Notes under the pieces: generated by a model
The model's database searches: none
Seen by the model: the letters and a program-made list of their open reading frames with translations, nothing else
Told to the model about the DNA's origin: nothing
DNA from: Bacteroidota bacterium
GTDB lineage: Bacteria > Bacteroidota > Ignavibacteria > Ignavibacteriales > Ignavibacteriaceae
Direction of reading: 5' to 3'
Assembly: GCA_021796135.1 (NCBI GenBank)
Contig: JAJYOQ010000143.1
Location: 1-9,067 of the forward strand
Length of the DNA stretch: 9,067 nucleotides
Position numbers and translations under genes: made by a program
Shown: in pieces, positions 1 through 6,553 of the stretch
Numbering within the stretch: position 1 is the first letter of the stretch
Layout: each line of letters opens with the position of its first letter

Positions 1-1
1 A

Positions 2-856
2 ACATTCGTTAAGGAAAATAATCTTTCCCAAATAGAAAAAATTCTCCGATATGCCATTGATTCAGGCTGCGACCATATTGTCATTACCGGCGATTTAACC
101 GATAATGCAGATAAAAAAGATTTTAAGATACTAAGAAATTTATTCGGTGAACTTGATTTGCTTGATTCAAGTAAACTTTCTATTATTATCGGTAATCACG
201 ATATTTTTGGCGGGGTACAAACTGCCGAGGATGTTATAAAATTTCCGGGTAAATGCAGCCGGATTAATTATCAAAGAAAAATTAAAGAGTTTTATAACTA
301 TTTCCCGGAACTTTTTCAGAAATGCATAAACTTTGATGAAAAAAGGATTTTCCCGTTTGCAAAAATTTTGGATAATTATGTGTTAGTAGGACTTAACTCT
401 ATTGCAAAATATTCAAAAATAACAAATCCTTTTGCATCAAACGGGAAAATAAATAACCGGCAAATAATAGAAATGCAAAAAATATCCGAAAGATTTGCTG
501 ATCATAAAAAAATAGTGCTTGTGCATCATCATTTTAATAAAATAAAAACATCAGAAGGTTCTGCTCTAAACCTATGGCAGAATATAGAAAAACAAACAAT
601 GAAACTAAGAAAAAAGAAAAAACTTCTGAATATATTTAGACAATTTGGTGTTGAGCTGGTTCTACATGGTCATTACCATGAGTCTAGCAAATATAGAAGA
701 AAAGGTATATTTTTCTCTAATGCCGGGGCTAGTTTAAAGGGAAATATTAAGGATGAATTGAACATTAATATGGTTGATATTACAGATTCAGCCACTGAAA
801 TCAATATCATTCCTATCCCCGCTGCAGAAAATGAAATATACCATTTTGCAGTCTAA
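2..856 (+). CDS. Calcineurin-like metallophosphoesterase, 5'-truncated by the window edge
   Basis: The reading frame is open from base 2 to the stop at 854-856 (284 residues visible), so the gene starts upstream of the window. A TTG at 158 is not the start, because conserved sequence precedes it. Visible metal-binding motifs of the calcineurin-like phosphoesterase family, counting from the first full codon, are GDLTD (30-34), GNHD (64-67), VHHHF (174-178) and HGHYH (221-225). The usual first motif, D-x-H, would lie just before the visible part and is missing only because of the window edge. Such enzymes hydrolyse phosphomono- or phosphodiesters with two metal ions; the arrangement resembles class III phosphodiesterases of the CpdA/Icc type, but the substrate cannot be read from the sequence. 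A lysine-rich stretch lies between the HHH and GHxH motifs (about 198-207). No signal peptide can be judged. Family call is firm, substrate unknown. Confidence 0.85.
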   Translation, partial: TFVKENNLSQIEKILRYAIDSGCDHIVITGDLTDNADKKDFKILRNLFGELDLLDSSKLSIIIGNHDIFGGVQTAEDVIKFPGKCSRINYQRKIKEFYNYFPELFQKCINFDEKRIFPFAKILDNYVLVGLNSIAKYSKITNPFASNGKINNRQIIEMQKISERFADHKKIVLVHHHFNKIKTSEGSALNLWQNIEKQTMKLRKKKKLLNIFRQFGVELVLHGHYHESSKYRRKGIFFSNAGASLKGNIKDELNINMVDITDSATEINIIPIPAAENEIYHFAV

Positions 857-872
857 TTAATTCCTACTCGCA

Positions 873-893
873 AAAGACTTTTATCCTGTCTTT
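873..893 (+). terminator. Weak terminator-like hairpin after the phosphoesterase gene
   Basis: AAAGAC (873-878) pairs with GTCTTT (888-893) around a 9-base loop, 17 bases after the stop codon. The stem has only 6 base pairs and the following sequence is T-rich but interrupted. It could end the upstream transcript, but in DNA this AT-rich it may be chance. Confidence 0.3.
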
Positions 894-913
894 AACTTTA
901 TTAAGAAATTTAT

Positions 914-943
914 TTTGAACAAGAAATTATTTTAGTATATTTA
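914..943 (+). promoter_or_regulatory. Candidate promoter for the riboswitch-btuB transcript
   Basis: TTTG at 914-917 and TATATTTA at 936-943 are 18 bases apart. This matches the Bacteroidota primary sigma pattern (-33 TTTG, -10 TAnnTTTG) at all but one base; read as a sigma-70 site it gives TTGAAC and TATATT with a short 15-base spacer. Transcription would begin near 950, just before the first paired strand of the riboswitch at 963, which is the expected geometry. The assignment is position-supported inference in AT-rich DNA. Confidence 0.4.
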
Positions 944-962
944 ATTAGTTCTAAAACATTTT

Positions 963-1130
963 TTACGGTGTCCCGGTTAATTCCGAATTTATCGGAATGA
1001 ACAACGGGAATTATAGGGAATCCGGTGACCTGCTTAAAGCGGGAATTCCGGAACTGACGCGCAACTGTGATAAACAAATTACTTCGTTTAATATGGATTA
1101 ATTTGTTTTTAGCCAGGAGACCTGCCGTAA
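963..1130 (+). promoter_or_regulatory. Cobalamin riboswitch aptamer
   Basis: This is a clear adenosylcobalamin-type aptamer. P1 is TTACGG (963-968) with CCGTAA (1125-1130). The core reads AGGGAATCCGGTG (1015-1027), then TTCCGGAACTGACGCGCAACTGTGA (in 1046-1070), and the B12 box AGCCAGGAGACCTGCC lies at 1111-1126. P4 is CCGG (1022-1025) with CCGG (1048-1051). The P5 side carries CCTGC (1029-1033) facing GCGGG (1039-1043) around TTAAA, an extension beyond the short loop often seen. The GACGCGCA form of the core resembles the E. coli btuB leader. Such RNAs repress the downstream gene when cobalamin is bound, and the downstream gene here is btuB. A minus-strand reading frame across 910-1179 is a shadow of this RNA. 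Confidence 0.95.
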
Positions 1131-1138
1131 ATGTATTA

Positions 1139-1259
1139 TAATCAACCTTCGCGGGCGAGGTTAGATTAAAGAAATTCACCGACCTTAATTTTTGGTCTTT
1201 GCTTTCTTTATCTCCCCACGAAGTTACAACCTTAACTAATTAAATTCAGGAGTAACTTC
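1139..1259 (+). promoter_or_regulatory. Riboswitch expression platform with a Shine-Dalgarno-sequestering hairpin
   Basis: Three hairpins follow the aptamer. Hairpin A (about 1139-1167) pairs TAATC/GATTA, AACC/GGTT and TCG/CGA (small bulges) and has a G-rich loop around 1152-1155. Hairpin B pairs TAAAGAAA (1167-1174) with TTTCTTTA (1203-1210) and holds GACC/GGTC (1181-1184/1194-1197). Hairpin C pairs GAAGTTAC (1220-1227) perfectly with GTAACTTC (1252-1259), and CCT (1230-1232) with AGG (1248-1250). It therefore covers the AGGAG site at 1248-1252 and the spacer before the ATG at 1261. No intrinsic terminator with a T-run is present, so control is most likely at translation initiation. The pairings are seen directly; their switching is inferred. 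Confidence 0.7.
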
Positions 1260-1260
1260 A

Positions 1261-3204
1261 ATGTATTACAAATTGCTTTCTTTTCTATCTTTAGCCTTAT
1301 TTTTCTTTTCTCAAAATCTTCTTTTTGCACAGCAGGGCGATTCTACAAAAATTTTTAATTTATCAGAAGTAGTGGTTAGTGCTACAAGGACTCCAATACC
1401 GGCTATTGAGGCAGCTAGTTCTATTACAGTCATAGATTCAGCTGAAATAGCATCGTTAAATAAGAGAAGCGTCTTCGGTTTATTGAAAGATCAATATGGA
1501 GTCAGCTTTACCCAGCAGGGAGCTCCCGGTTCTTTGTCTTATGTTTATTTAAGAGGATCAGATCCCGGCCAAACTTTAGTTTTAATTGACGGAATCGCGG
1601 TTAATATGACTAATGATCCGGATAATACCTACGACTTTGCAAATCTCCCGGTTGATAATATTGACCGGATAGAGATTTTACGAGGACCGCAAAGTACTTT
1701 ATATGGTTCTAATGCACTCGGCGGTGTTATAAACATTATAACTAAAGAGGGTTCCGGCGCTCCGAAATTTTATCTGTCTTCAGAAGGCGGCTCTTATAGA
1801 AGTTTTAATTATAATGCCGGTATGGACGGAAGTTTAAATATCTTTAATTACGCTCTTACCTATAGCAGATTTAAAACTGACGGATTTCCGTCTGCTTCTT
1901 CTAAATATGGCAATACTGTTAATGATGGCACCTCTAATTATAATATTTCTTCCAGACTTGGAGCAGCATTTTCATCAAACTTTGATTTGAATTTGTTTAT
2001 TCACTTTACAAAGGCTCGCACCGGTCTGGCACAGCATGGTGGATTTGAAGGAGATGATCCTACTTTTATCTATAACACTGAAGAACAGTATTACCGGCTA
2101 GAAGGGAAACTATCTTTATTCGGAGGATTATGGGAACAGATTTATAGCGCTTCTTTTTATAGAAATGTTCGAAAATATAATTTTGATTCTACGCTTTTCA
2201 ATCCAGCTTCCTCTAATAGTCTTTATGACGGTAATAATATTAGCTTTAATTGGCAGAATAATTTGAAACTGCCAAATAATATAATTTCACTAGGTCTTGA
2301 TGAAGTAAAAGAATCTGCAATTTCAAACTACCTTTATAATTCTTCAGTTTATGGTAATTATGACAGCTTTTTCCCTCAAAATAGTTCCTCAACGTTCGGA
2401 ATATATCTTCAAGATCAGCTTAATTTGGGCAAAAATTTCTTTAGCTCTTTCGGGATTAGAAATGACAATCACAGCCGCTTTGGATCGGTATTTACTTATC
2501 GGATTGCACCGGCGTATATATTCTGGGCAACCGGTACTAAAATTAAAGCAACATTCGGCACTGCTTTTAAATCACCCTCTTTGTTTTATCTCTATGACCC
2601 TGCTTATGGGAACGTAAACCTTAAGCCCGAAAAAAGCACGGGCTGGGACGCCGGAGTTGAGCAATTCCTTTTTCAAGATAAAATTGATGCAGGTATTAAT
2701 TATTTTGATAATTCCTTTACAGACTTATTTGGATTCGATAACAATTTCAGAGCTATTAATATTGATAAAGCTGAGACAAAAGGAATTGAGTTCTATGTAA
2801 CGGCAAATGTTATTCAGGAATTAAGACTTAATTTTAATTATACTTATACAGATGCAAAGGATTTAAGCCCGGCTGACGGTATAGATTATAATAAACCTCT
2901 TTTAAGAAGACCTCAGAATAAATTGGGATTTAATGCTTCCTATAATTTCCGGAAAGATTGGAATGCTAATTTGGAAATTATATATGTCGGCGCTAGAGAT
3001 GACAAAGATTTCAACCAATATCCCGTCCCAAGAGTGAAATTGCCGGACTATACTTTATTTAATCTTTCTGCTTCATATAATATTTTGACCGGCATTCAGT
3101 TGTATGGACGAGTTGATAACCTGTTTAACAGGTATTATGAAGATGTACTTGGATATGCTACTCCCGGGAGATCCGGATATTTAGGAGTAAAATTAAATTT
3201 TTAA
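1261..3204 (+). CDS. btuB: BtuB-like TonB-dependent outer-membrane cobalamin receptor
   Basis: The 647-residue protein is of normal size for a TonB-dependent vitamin B12 receptor. A signal peptide occupies residues 1-23 (KLL, hydrophobic core, likely cleavage after LLFA). A TonB box follows in SEVVVSATRT (35-44). The plug domain (about 45-165) has LRGSDPGQTLVLIDGI (97-112), very typical of BtuB, and RGPQSTLYGSNALGGVINII (141-160). The rest is a 22-strand-type beta barrel rich in aromatic and Asn/Tyr residues, ending in GVKLNF with the C-terminal Phe used for outer-membrane assembly. The start is supported by AGGAG at 1248-1252. The cobalamin riboswitch directly upstream independently supports the substrate. 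Transport needs TonB-ExbB-ExbD; ExbB/ExbD are encoded at the end of the window. No BtuF, BtuC or BtuD lies adjacent. A cobinamide preference cannot be excluded. Confidence 0.9.
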   Translation: MYYKLLSFLSLALFFFSQNLLFAQQGDSTKIFNLSEVVVSATRTPIPAIEAASSITVIDSAEIASLNKRSVFGLLKDQYGVSFTQQGAPGSLSYVYLRGSDPGQTLVLIDGIAVNMTNDPDNTYDFANLPVDNIDRIEILRGPQSTLYGSNALGGVINIITKEGSGAPKFYLSSEGGSYRSFNYNAGMDGSLNIFNYALTYSRFKTDGFPSASSKYGNTVNDGTSNYNISSRLGAAFSSNFDLNLFIHFTKARTGLAQHGGFEGDDPTFIYNTEEQYYRLEGKLSLFGGLWEQIYSASFYRNVRKYNFDSTLFNPASSNSLYDGNNISFNWQNNLKLPNNIISLGLDEVKESAISNYLYNSSVYGNYDSFFPQNSSSTFGIYLQDQLNLGKNFFSSFGIRNDNHSRFGSVFTYRIAPAYIFWATGTKIKATFGTAFKSPSLFYLYDPAYGNVNLKPEKSTGWDAGVEQFLFQDKIDAGINYFDNSFTDLFGFDNNFRAINIDKAETKGIEFYVTANVIQELRLNFNYTYTDAKDLSPADGIDYNKPLLRRPQNKLGFNASYNFRKDWNANLEIIYVGARDDKDFNQYPVPRVKLPDYTLFNLSASYNILTGIQLYGRVDNLFNRYYEDVLGYATPGRSGYLGVKLNF

Positions 3205-3285
3205 CCATATAATATATGTTTTGAAGGATTGGTAATTTATTACTATTTTAATTTAATGAATTAGTAAAGTTACTTAAAACCATTA

Positions 3286-3311
3286 GGTCATTCCCGCGAA
3301 TGCGGATGTCC
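3286..3311 (+). repeat. REP-like imperfect palindrome between btuB and the next gene
   Basis: In the 179-bp gap 3205-3383 the sequence GTCATTCCCGCGAATGCGG (from 3287) folds as GG(t)CAT(tc)CCGC-GAAT-GCGG-ATG(t)CC, with one mismatch and one 2-base bulge. It is much richer in G+C than its surroundings. It resembles the dispersed GTCATTCCCGCGAAnGCGGGAATCC-type repeats of many bacteria, in an eroded form. There is no T-run directly after it, so it is a poor intrinsic terminator. The rest of the gap is AT-rich; a weak TTGAAG (3221-3226) and TATTTT (3244-3249) pair could be a promoter, but I would not rely on it. Confidence 0.45.
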
Positions 3312-3383
3312 AATTTTGTGTACGTATATAGGTTTTTAAACAGGATTCGATTTTAGCTAAATTATTTTAAGGAGTATATAAAA

Positions 3384-3914
3384 ATGAATAAGCAAATTAG
3401 TAAACCTAGATTTTTTACCGTCTTATTGATGGTATTAACAGCTGCTGCGTTAAGGCTTTTACCGCATTATCCGAACTTTACGCCTGTGGCAGCGATGGCA
3501 TTATTTGGAGGAGCGTATTTTTCAAATAAAAAAATAGCTTTTCTGATTCCTATTTCTGCTATGCTGATTTCCGATTTAATTCTTGGATTTCATTCGACAA
3601 TGTGGGCTGTTTATCTAAGTTTTTCTTTGATTGTAATAATCGGATTATCGCTTAAAAATAGCAAGAAGATATCAAGTATCTTCCTGGCTTCTATTTCTTC
3701 CTCAGTTTTGTTTTTTATAATCACAAATTTTGCAGTTTGGATTTCAGGAGGAATATATCCGCTTAATTTTCTAGGTCTGGGCGAATGCTATACTGCGGCA
3801 ATTCCATTTTTCCATTACACAATGCTAGGAGATTTGTTTTACGTTGGAGTATTCTTTGGCGCATTTGAATTTATGCAATATAAATTTCCCGTTCTTGCGG
3901 AGACCAATGCCTAA
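3384..3914 (+). CDS. Small multi-span membrane protein of the DUF6580 (putative transport) type
   Basis: This 176-residue integral membrane protein has five to six hydrophobic spans, at about 11-27, 34-47, 51-69, 75-90, 99-119 and 146-165. Conserved-looking segments are RLLPHYPNFTPVAAMALFGG (24-43), SDLILGFH (63-70) and TNFAVWISGGIYPLNF (114-129), with HYTMLGDLFY near 144-153. I recognise this as the uncharacterised family annotated as DUF6580 putative transport protein; this is from memory. Size and topology resemble the substrate-binding (S) components of ECF transporters, but no ECF partner is present. Position 179 bp downstream of riboswitch-controlled btuB suggests a role in inner-membrane movement of cobalamin, a precursor or cobalt; that is inference. 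There is no riboswitch of its own, so cobalamin control would need read-through from btuB. Start supported by AAGGAG at 3369-3374. Confidence 0.75.
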   Translation: MNKQISKPRFFTVLLMVLTAAALRLLPHYPNFTPVAAMALFGGAYFSNKKIAFLIPISAMLISDLILGFHSTMWAVYLSFSLIVIIGLSLKNSKKISSIFLASISSSVLFFIITNFAVWISGGIYPLNFLGLGECYTAAIPFFHYTMLGDLFYVGVFFGAFEFMQYKFPVLAETNA

Positions 3915-3923
3915 TAGGTCATG

Positions 3924-3954
3924 GAATAATTTTTAAATATTCTTGATTTTTTTT
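3924..3954 (+). terminator. Weak terminator-like hairpin and T-run after the DUF6580-type gene
   Basis: GAATA (3924-3928) pairs with TATTC (3938-3942), and eight consecutive T residues follow at 3947-3954, ten bases past the stop codon. The all-weak 5-bp stem makes it marginal, though the position and T-run are right for a transcript end. Confidence 0.3.
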
Positions 3955-4123
3955 GGTTTATATCTGAAAAAAATATAAAAATTAATTTGTTGATATTACC
4001 GTCGATTATTATGTTTATTGAAATAAAATTTATAATTAAGGGTAAAACGGAAAAACATAAAGTATGATTTTTGAATATACAGTAATAACCTTCTTTAAAA
4101 ATATCTTTTCATTATATCAAACA

Positions 4124-4145
4124 ACCAGGGCAAAAAATTGCCGGT
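4124..4145 (+). promoter_or_regulatory. Hairpin in the leader of the pyrophosphatase gene, function unknown
   Basis: ACC-(ag)-GGCAA at 4124-4133 pairs with TTGCC-GGT at 4138-4145 across an AAAA loop, giving 8 base pairs with a 2-base bulge. It is the only G+C-rich structure in the 273-bp gap 3915-4187 and sits 42 bases before the ATG. No T-run follows, so it is not a standard terminator, and I cannot match it to a riboswitch class. A perfect TATAAT occurs at 4031-4036 but without a convincing -35, and in DNA this AT-rich it may be chance. Nothing else is recognisable in the gap. Confidence 0.35.
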
Positions 4146-4187
4146 TTAATTTCATAAATATCTAATCAACAACATTTGAGGTGATAA

Positions 4188-6359
4188 ATGGAACTTCAGT
4201 TAATTTTTGTTATTAGTATTGTCGGATTACTTTTTGCTGTTTACCTTATAAGGGATGTTCTAAAACGGGATACAGGCAGCGAAAAAATGCAGGAGATCTC
4301 TAATGCAATAAAGGAAGGCGCAGAAGCCTTTTTACGCAGACAAAATAGGACTATTCTGTATCTTGCAATTGCATTGGCGGCATTCATCTATATTATGTAT
4401 GCCATATTTAGAACTCCTACAGCCAATGACCCTGCTTCTCCCAGCCAGCTTGCTTTATGGACTACTATTTCATTTGTTTTTGGTGCGCTTTGCTCTGTTG
4501 CCGCAGGTTATATGGGAATGTGGGTTGCTATTAGATCTAACATCAGAACTGCTGCCGCAGCCATGAAGGGCATGAACGGTGCGCTTCAAACGGCTCTTCG
4601 AGGAGGTGCGGTATCGGGATTCTTTGTAGTTGCAATGAGTTTATTGGGAGTCGCAGGATTGTTTACACTTGTAAAAGTTACCGGAGTTACTCAGGATGTT
4701 ACAAAAATTCCTTTAATGATTGTCGGATATGGATTCGGTGCAAGCTTTGTTGCATTGTTTGCCCAGCTCGGCGGAGGAATTTATACAAAAGCTGCTGATG
4801 TCGGTGCGGATTTAGTCGGTAAGGTCGAAGCGGGAATTCCGGAAGATGATCCCAGAAATCCTGCAGTAATTGCCGATCTTGTAGGTGATAATGTCGGAGA
4901 TTGCGCCGGTCGTGGAGCTGATTTATTTGAATCAACTGCTGCTGAAAATATCGGTGCGATGATCTTGGCTGCCAGTCTTTATAAAGCCAATTTTGCTTCG
5001 ATGAATGGCGAAGGTTTAACTTTATTAGGCGTATTATTATTCCCTCTTGTTGCTCGTGCATTCGGCATTCTTGCCTCAATCATAGGAGTTATGGTTGTCA
5101 GAACAAATGATAATGAAGATCCTATGCAGGCGCTCAATAGAGGATTTTACGTTACTGCTTCACTTGCTACAGTAGGTTTCTTTATTGCTTCAAAATGGCT
5201 CTTAGGTTCTCATTACCTAAGCTTCTTTTTCTGTGGCGCTATCGGAGTCTTAATTTCATTAGCTTTCGTATATATAACACAATATTATACTGAATATAAA
5301 TACAGACCTGTGAAATATATTGCCGATGCTTCACAAACCGGTCCTGCTACAAATATTATTGCCGGTTTGGCAATTGGTATGGAATCAACAGGTTTACCCG
5401 CTTTGGTTATAGGCGCAGGAATTGTCAGTACTTATTTCATAGGGCAGGCTTCAGGTTTACAGGATGCCGGTCTTTTCGGCACTGCTGTTGCTACAATGGG
5501 AATGCTTGGCTCGGCAGCTTATATATTAGCTATGGATACTTTTGGTCCGATTACCGATAATGCCGGCGGTATTATCGAAATGAGCCAGCAGGAAGAATCT
5601 GTTAGAATTAAAACTGACCGGCTCGATGCGGTTGGAAATACAACTAAAGCTTTGACGAAAGGGTATGCTGTCGGTTCAGCAGCTCTGGCGGCATTCCTTT
5701 TATTTGGCGCTTATATCGATGAAGTTAAAAACTATATGCCCTCTTTCAAAGGAGTCATTAACCTTGATAAACCGGAAGTTTTTGTCGGAGCTCTTTTAGG
5801 TGCGATGCTTGTTATTGTCTTCTCTTCGTTTGCAATTAAAGCTGTTGGAAAAGCTGCATATGCAATTATTAATAATGTTCGCGAACAATTTAAAGCTAAT
5901 CCCGGCATTATGGCAGGGACCTCAAAACCTGATTACGGTCAATGTGTTGATATCGCAACGAAAGCAGCACTCAGAAAAATGATTGTTCCCGGATTACTGG
6001 TGGTTGGAATGACTATCGGTGTTGGATTAGTCTTTAAGTGGCTATATTATCTCGGCGGAGGTATCAATAATCCAAACGGCGCTTTAGGTGCTGAAGTTAT
6101 CGGCGGTTATTTAATGGTCGGAACTATAACCGGAATCCTTTTTGCATTATTTATGAATAACGGCGGCGGTGCTTGGGATAATGCTAAAAAGTATATAGAA
6201 ACCGGATTTTACGGCGGTAAAAAATCAGAACCGCACAAAGCTTCAGTTGTCGGAGATACCGTAGGCGATCCATTTAAAGATACTGCAGGTCCTTCTCTGC
6301 ACGTATTGATAAAATTGCTGGCTACACTTACTTTAGTTTTAGCTCCTTTGTTTATTTGA
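4188..6359 (+). CDS. hppA: Membrane-bound proton-translocating pyrophosphatase, K+-independent type
   Basis: The 723-residue protein has the length and roughly 16 membrane spans expected of a membrane pyrophosphatase, which couples PPi hydrolysis to ion pumping out of the cytoplasm. Visible Mg-PPi binding motifs are DVGADLVGKVE (204-214), GDNVGDCAGRGADLFES (233-249), DNAGGIIEMS (457-466), NNGGGAWDNAKKYIE (657-671) and GDTVGDPFKDTAGPS (689-703). In GNTTKALTKGY (483-493) residues K487 and T490 occupy the positions that distinguish K+-independent enzymes (Lys, Thr) from K+-dependent ones (Ala, Gly/Ala); K+-independent members studied so far pump H+. Acidic residues E248 and E253 lie in the ion-gate helix. 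The start has a very strong GAGGTGAT at 4178-4185. A strong terminator follows, so it forms its own transcription unit or ends one. It recovers energy from PPi and feeds the proton gradient. Confidence 0.95.
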   Translation: MELQLIFVISIVGLLFAVYLIRDVLKRDTGSEKMQEISNAIKEGAEAFLRRQNRTILYLAIALAAFIYIMYAIFRTPTANDPASPSQLALWTTISFVFGALCSVAAGYMGMWVAIRSNIRTAAAAMKGMNGALQTALRGGAVSGFFVVAMSLLGVAGLFTLVKVTGVTQDVTKIPLMIVGYGFGASFVALFAQLGGGIYTKAADVGADLVGKVEAGIPEDDPRNPAVIADLVGDNVGDCAGRGADLFESTAAENIGAMILAASLYKANFASMNGEGLTLLGVLLFPLVARAFGILASIIGVMVVRTNDNEDPMQALNRGFYVTASLATVGFFIASKWLLGSHYLSFFFCGAIGVLISLAFVYITQYYTEYKYRPVKYIADASQTGPATNIIAGLAIGMESTGLPALVIGAGIVSTYFIGQASGLQDAGLFGTAVATMGMLGSAAYILAMDTFGPITDNAGGIIEMSQQEESVRIKTDRLDAVGNTTKALTKGYAVGSAALAAFLLFGAYIDEVKNYMPSFKGVINLDKPEVFVGALLGAMLVIVFSSFAIKAVGKAAYAIINNVREQFKANPGIMAGTSKPDYGQCVDIATKAALRKMIVPGLLVVGMTIGVGLVFKWLYYLGGGINNPNGALGAEVIGGYLMVGTITGILFALFMNNGGGAWDNAKKYIETGFYGGKKSEPHKASVVGDTVGDPFKDTAGPSLHVLIKLLATLTLVLAPLFI

Positions 6360-6375
6360 TTAAATATTTTTAAGT

Positions 6376-6413
6376 AAAATCCCGTCCGATAAAACTGTGA
6401 CGGGATTTTTTTT
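6376..6413 (+). terminator. Strong intrinsic terminator after hppA
   Basis: AAAATCCCGTC (6376-6386) pairs perfectly with GACGGGATTTT (6399-6409), an 11-bp stem with a 12-base loop. Eight T residues run from 6406 to 6413. It begins 17 bases after the hppA stop and cleanly separates hppA from the permease gene. Confidence 0.93.
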
Positions 6414-6446
6414 AATGTTATAAATTTAATCTGTTTTTAATTCGAC

Positions 6447-6478
6447 TTGACAAATCAATACTATTTGAATAGCTTTTG
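6447..6478 (+). promoter_or_regulatory. Candidate promoter for the permease gene
   Basis: A perfect TTGACA (6447-6452) is followed, after exactly 17 bases, by TAGCTT (6470-6475), within TAGCTTTTG, which is close to the Bacteroidota -10 pattern TAnnTTTG. It lies between the hppA terminator and the ATG at 6554, where a promoter is needed. The -35 is good and the -10 weak. Confidence 0.45.
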
Positions 6479-6553
6479 TAATATCTTATTTGCATTCGAA
6501 CAAAATGGATTTTAATTTTTTTTATTTTCCAAAATAATGATAAGGAAAAAAAT

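Noticed and set aside
158..856. TTG at 158 as the start of the phosphoesterase
   Set aside because: The frame is open back to base 2 and the upstream part contains the GDLTD metal-binding motif, so the true start is outside the window.
910..1179. 89-residue open frame on the minus strand upstream of btuB
   Set aside because: It lies wholly across the cobalamin riboswitch and its leader on the opposite strand, has no recognisable domain, and the RNA explains the conservation there.
2351..2617. 88-residue plus-strand frame inside btuB, with similar short frames at 4363-4566 and 5800-5982 inside hppA
   Set aside because: All lie within clear genes in another frame, with no ribosome binding site or recognisable motif.
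3205..3383. A second cobalamin riboswitch in front of the DUF6580-type gene
   Set aside because: No B12 box or core motif is present; only a palindrome and AT-rich sequence are seen.
3915..4187. A fluoride or other known riboswitch upstream of hppA
   Set aside because: I could not match the consensus core of any known class; only a simple hairpin at 4124-4145 is visible.
4699..5079. 126-residue minus-strand open frame inside hppA
   Set aside because: It overlaps the catalytic core of hppA in antisense and its composition (rich in His, Gln, Arg) is that of a shadow frame.
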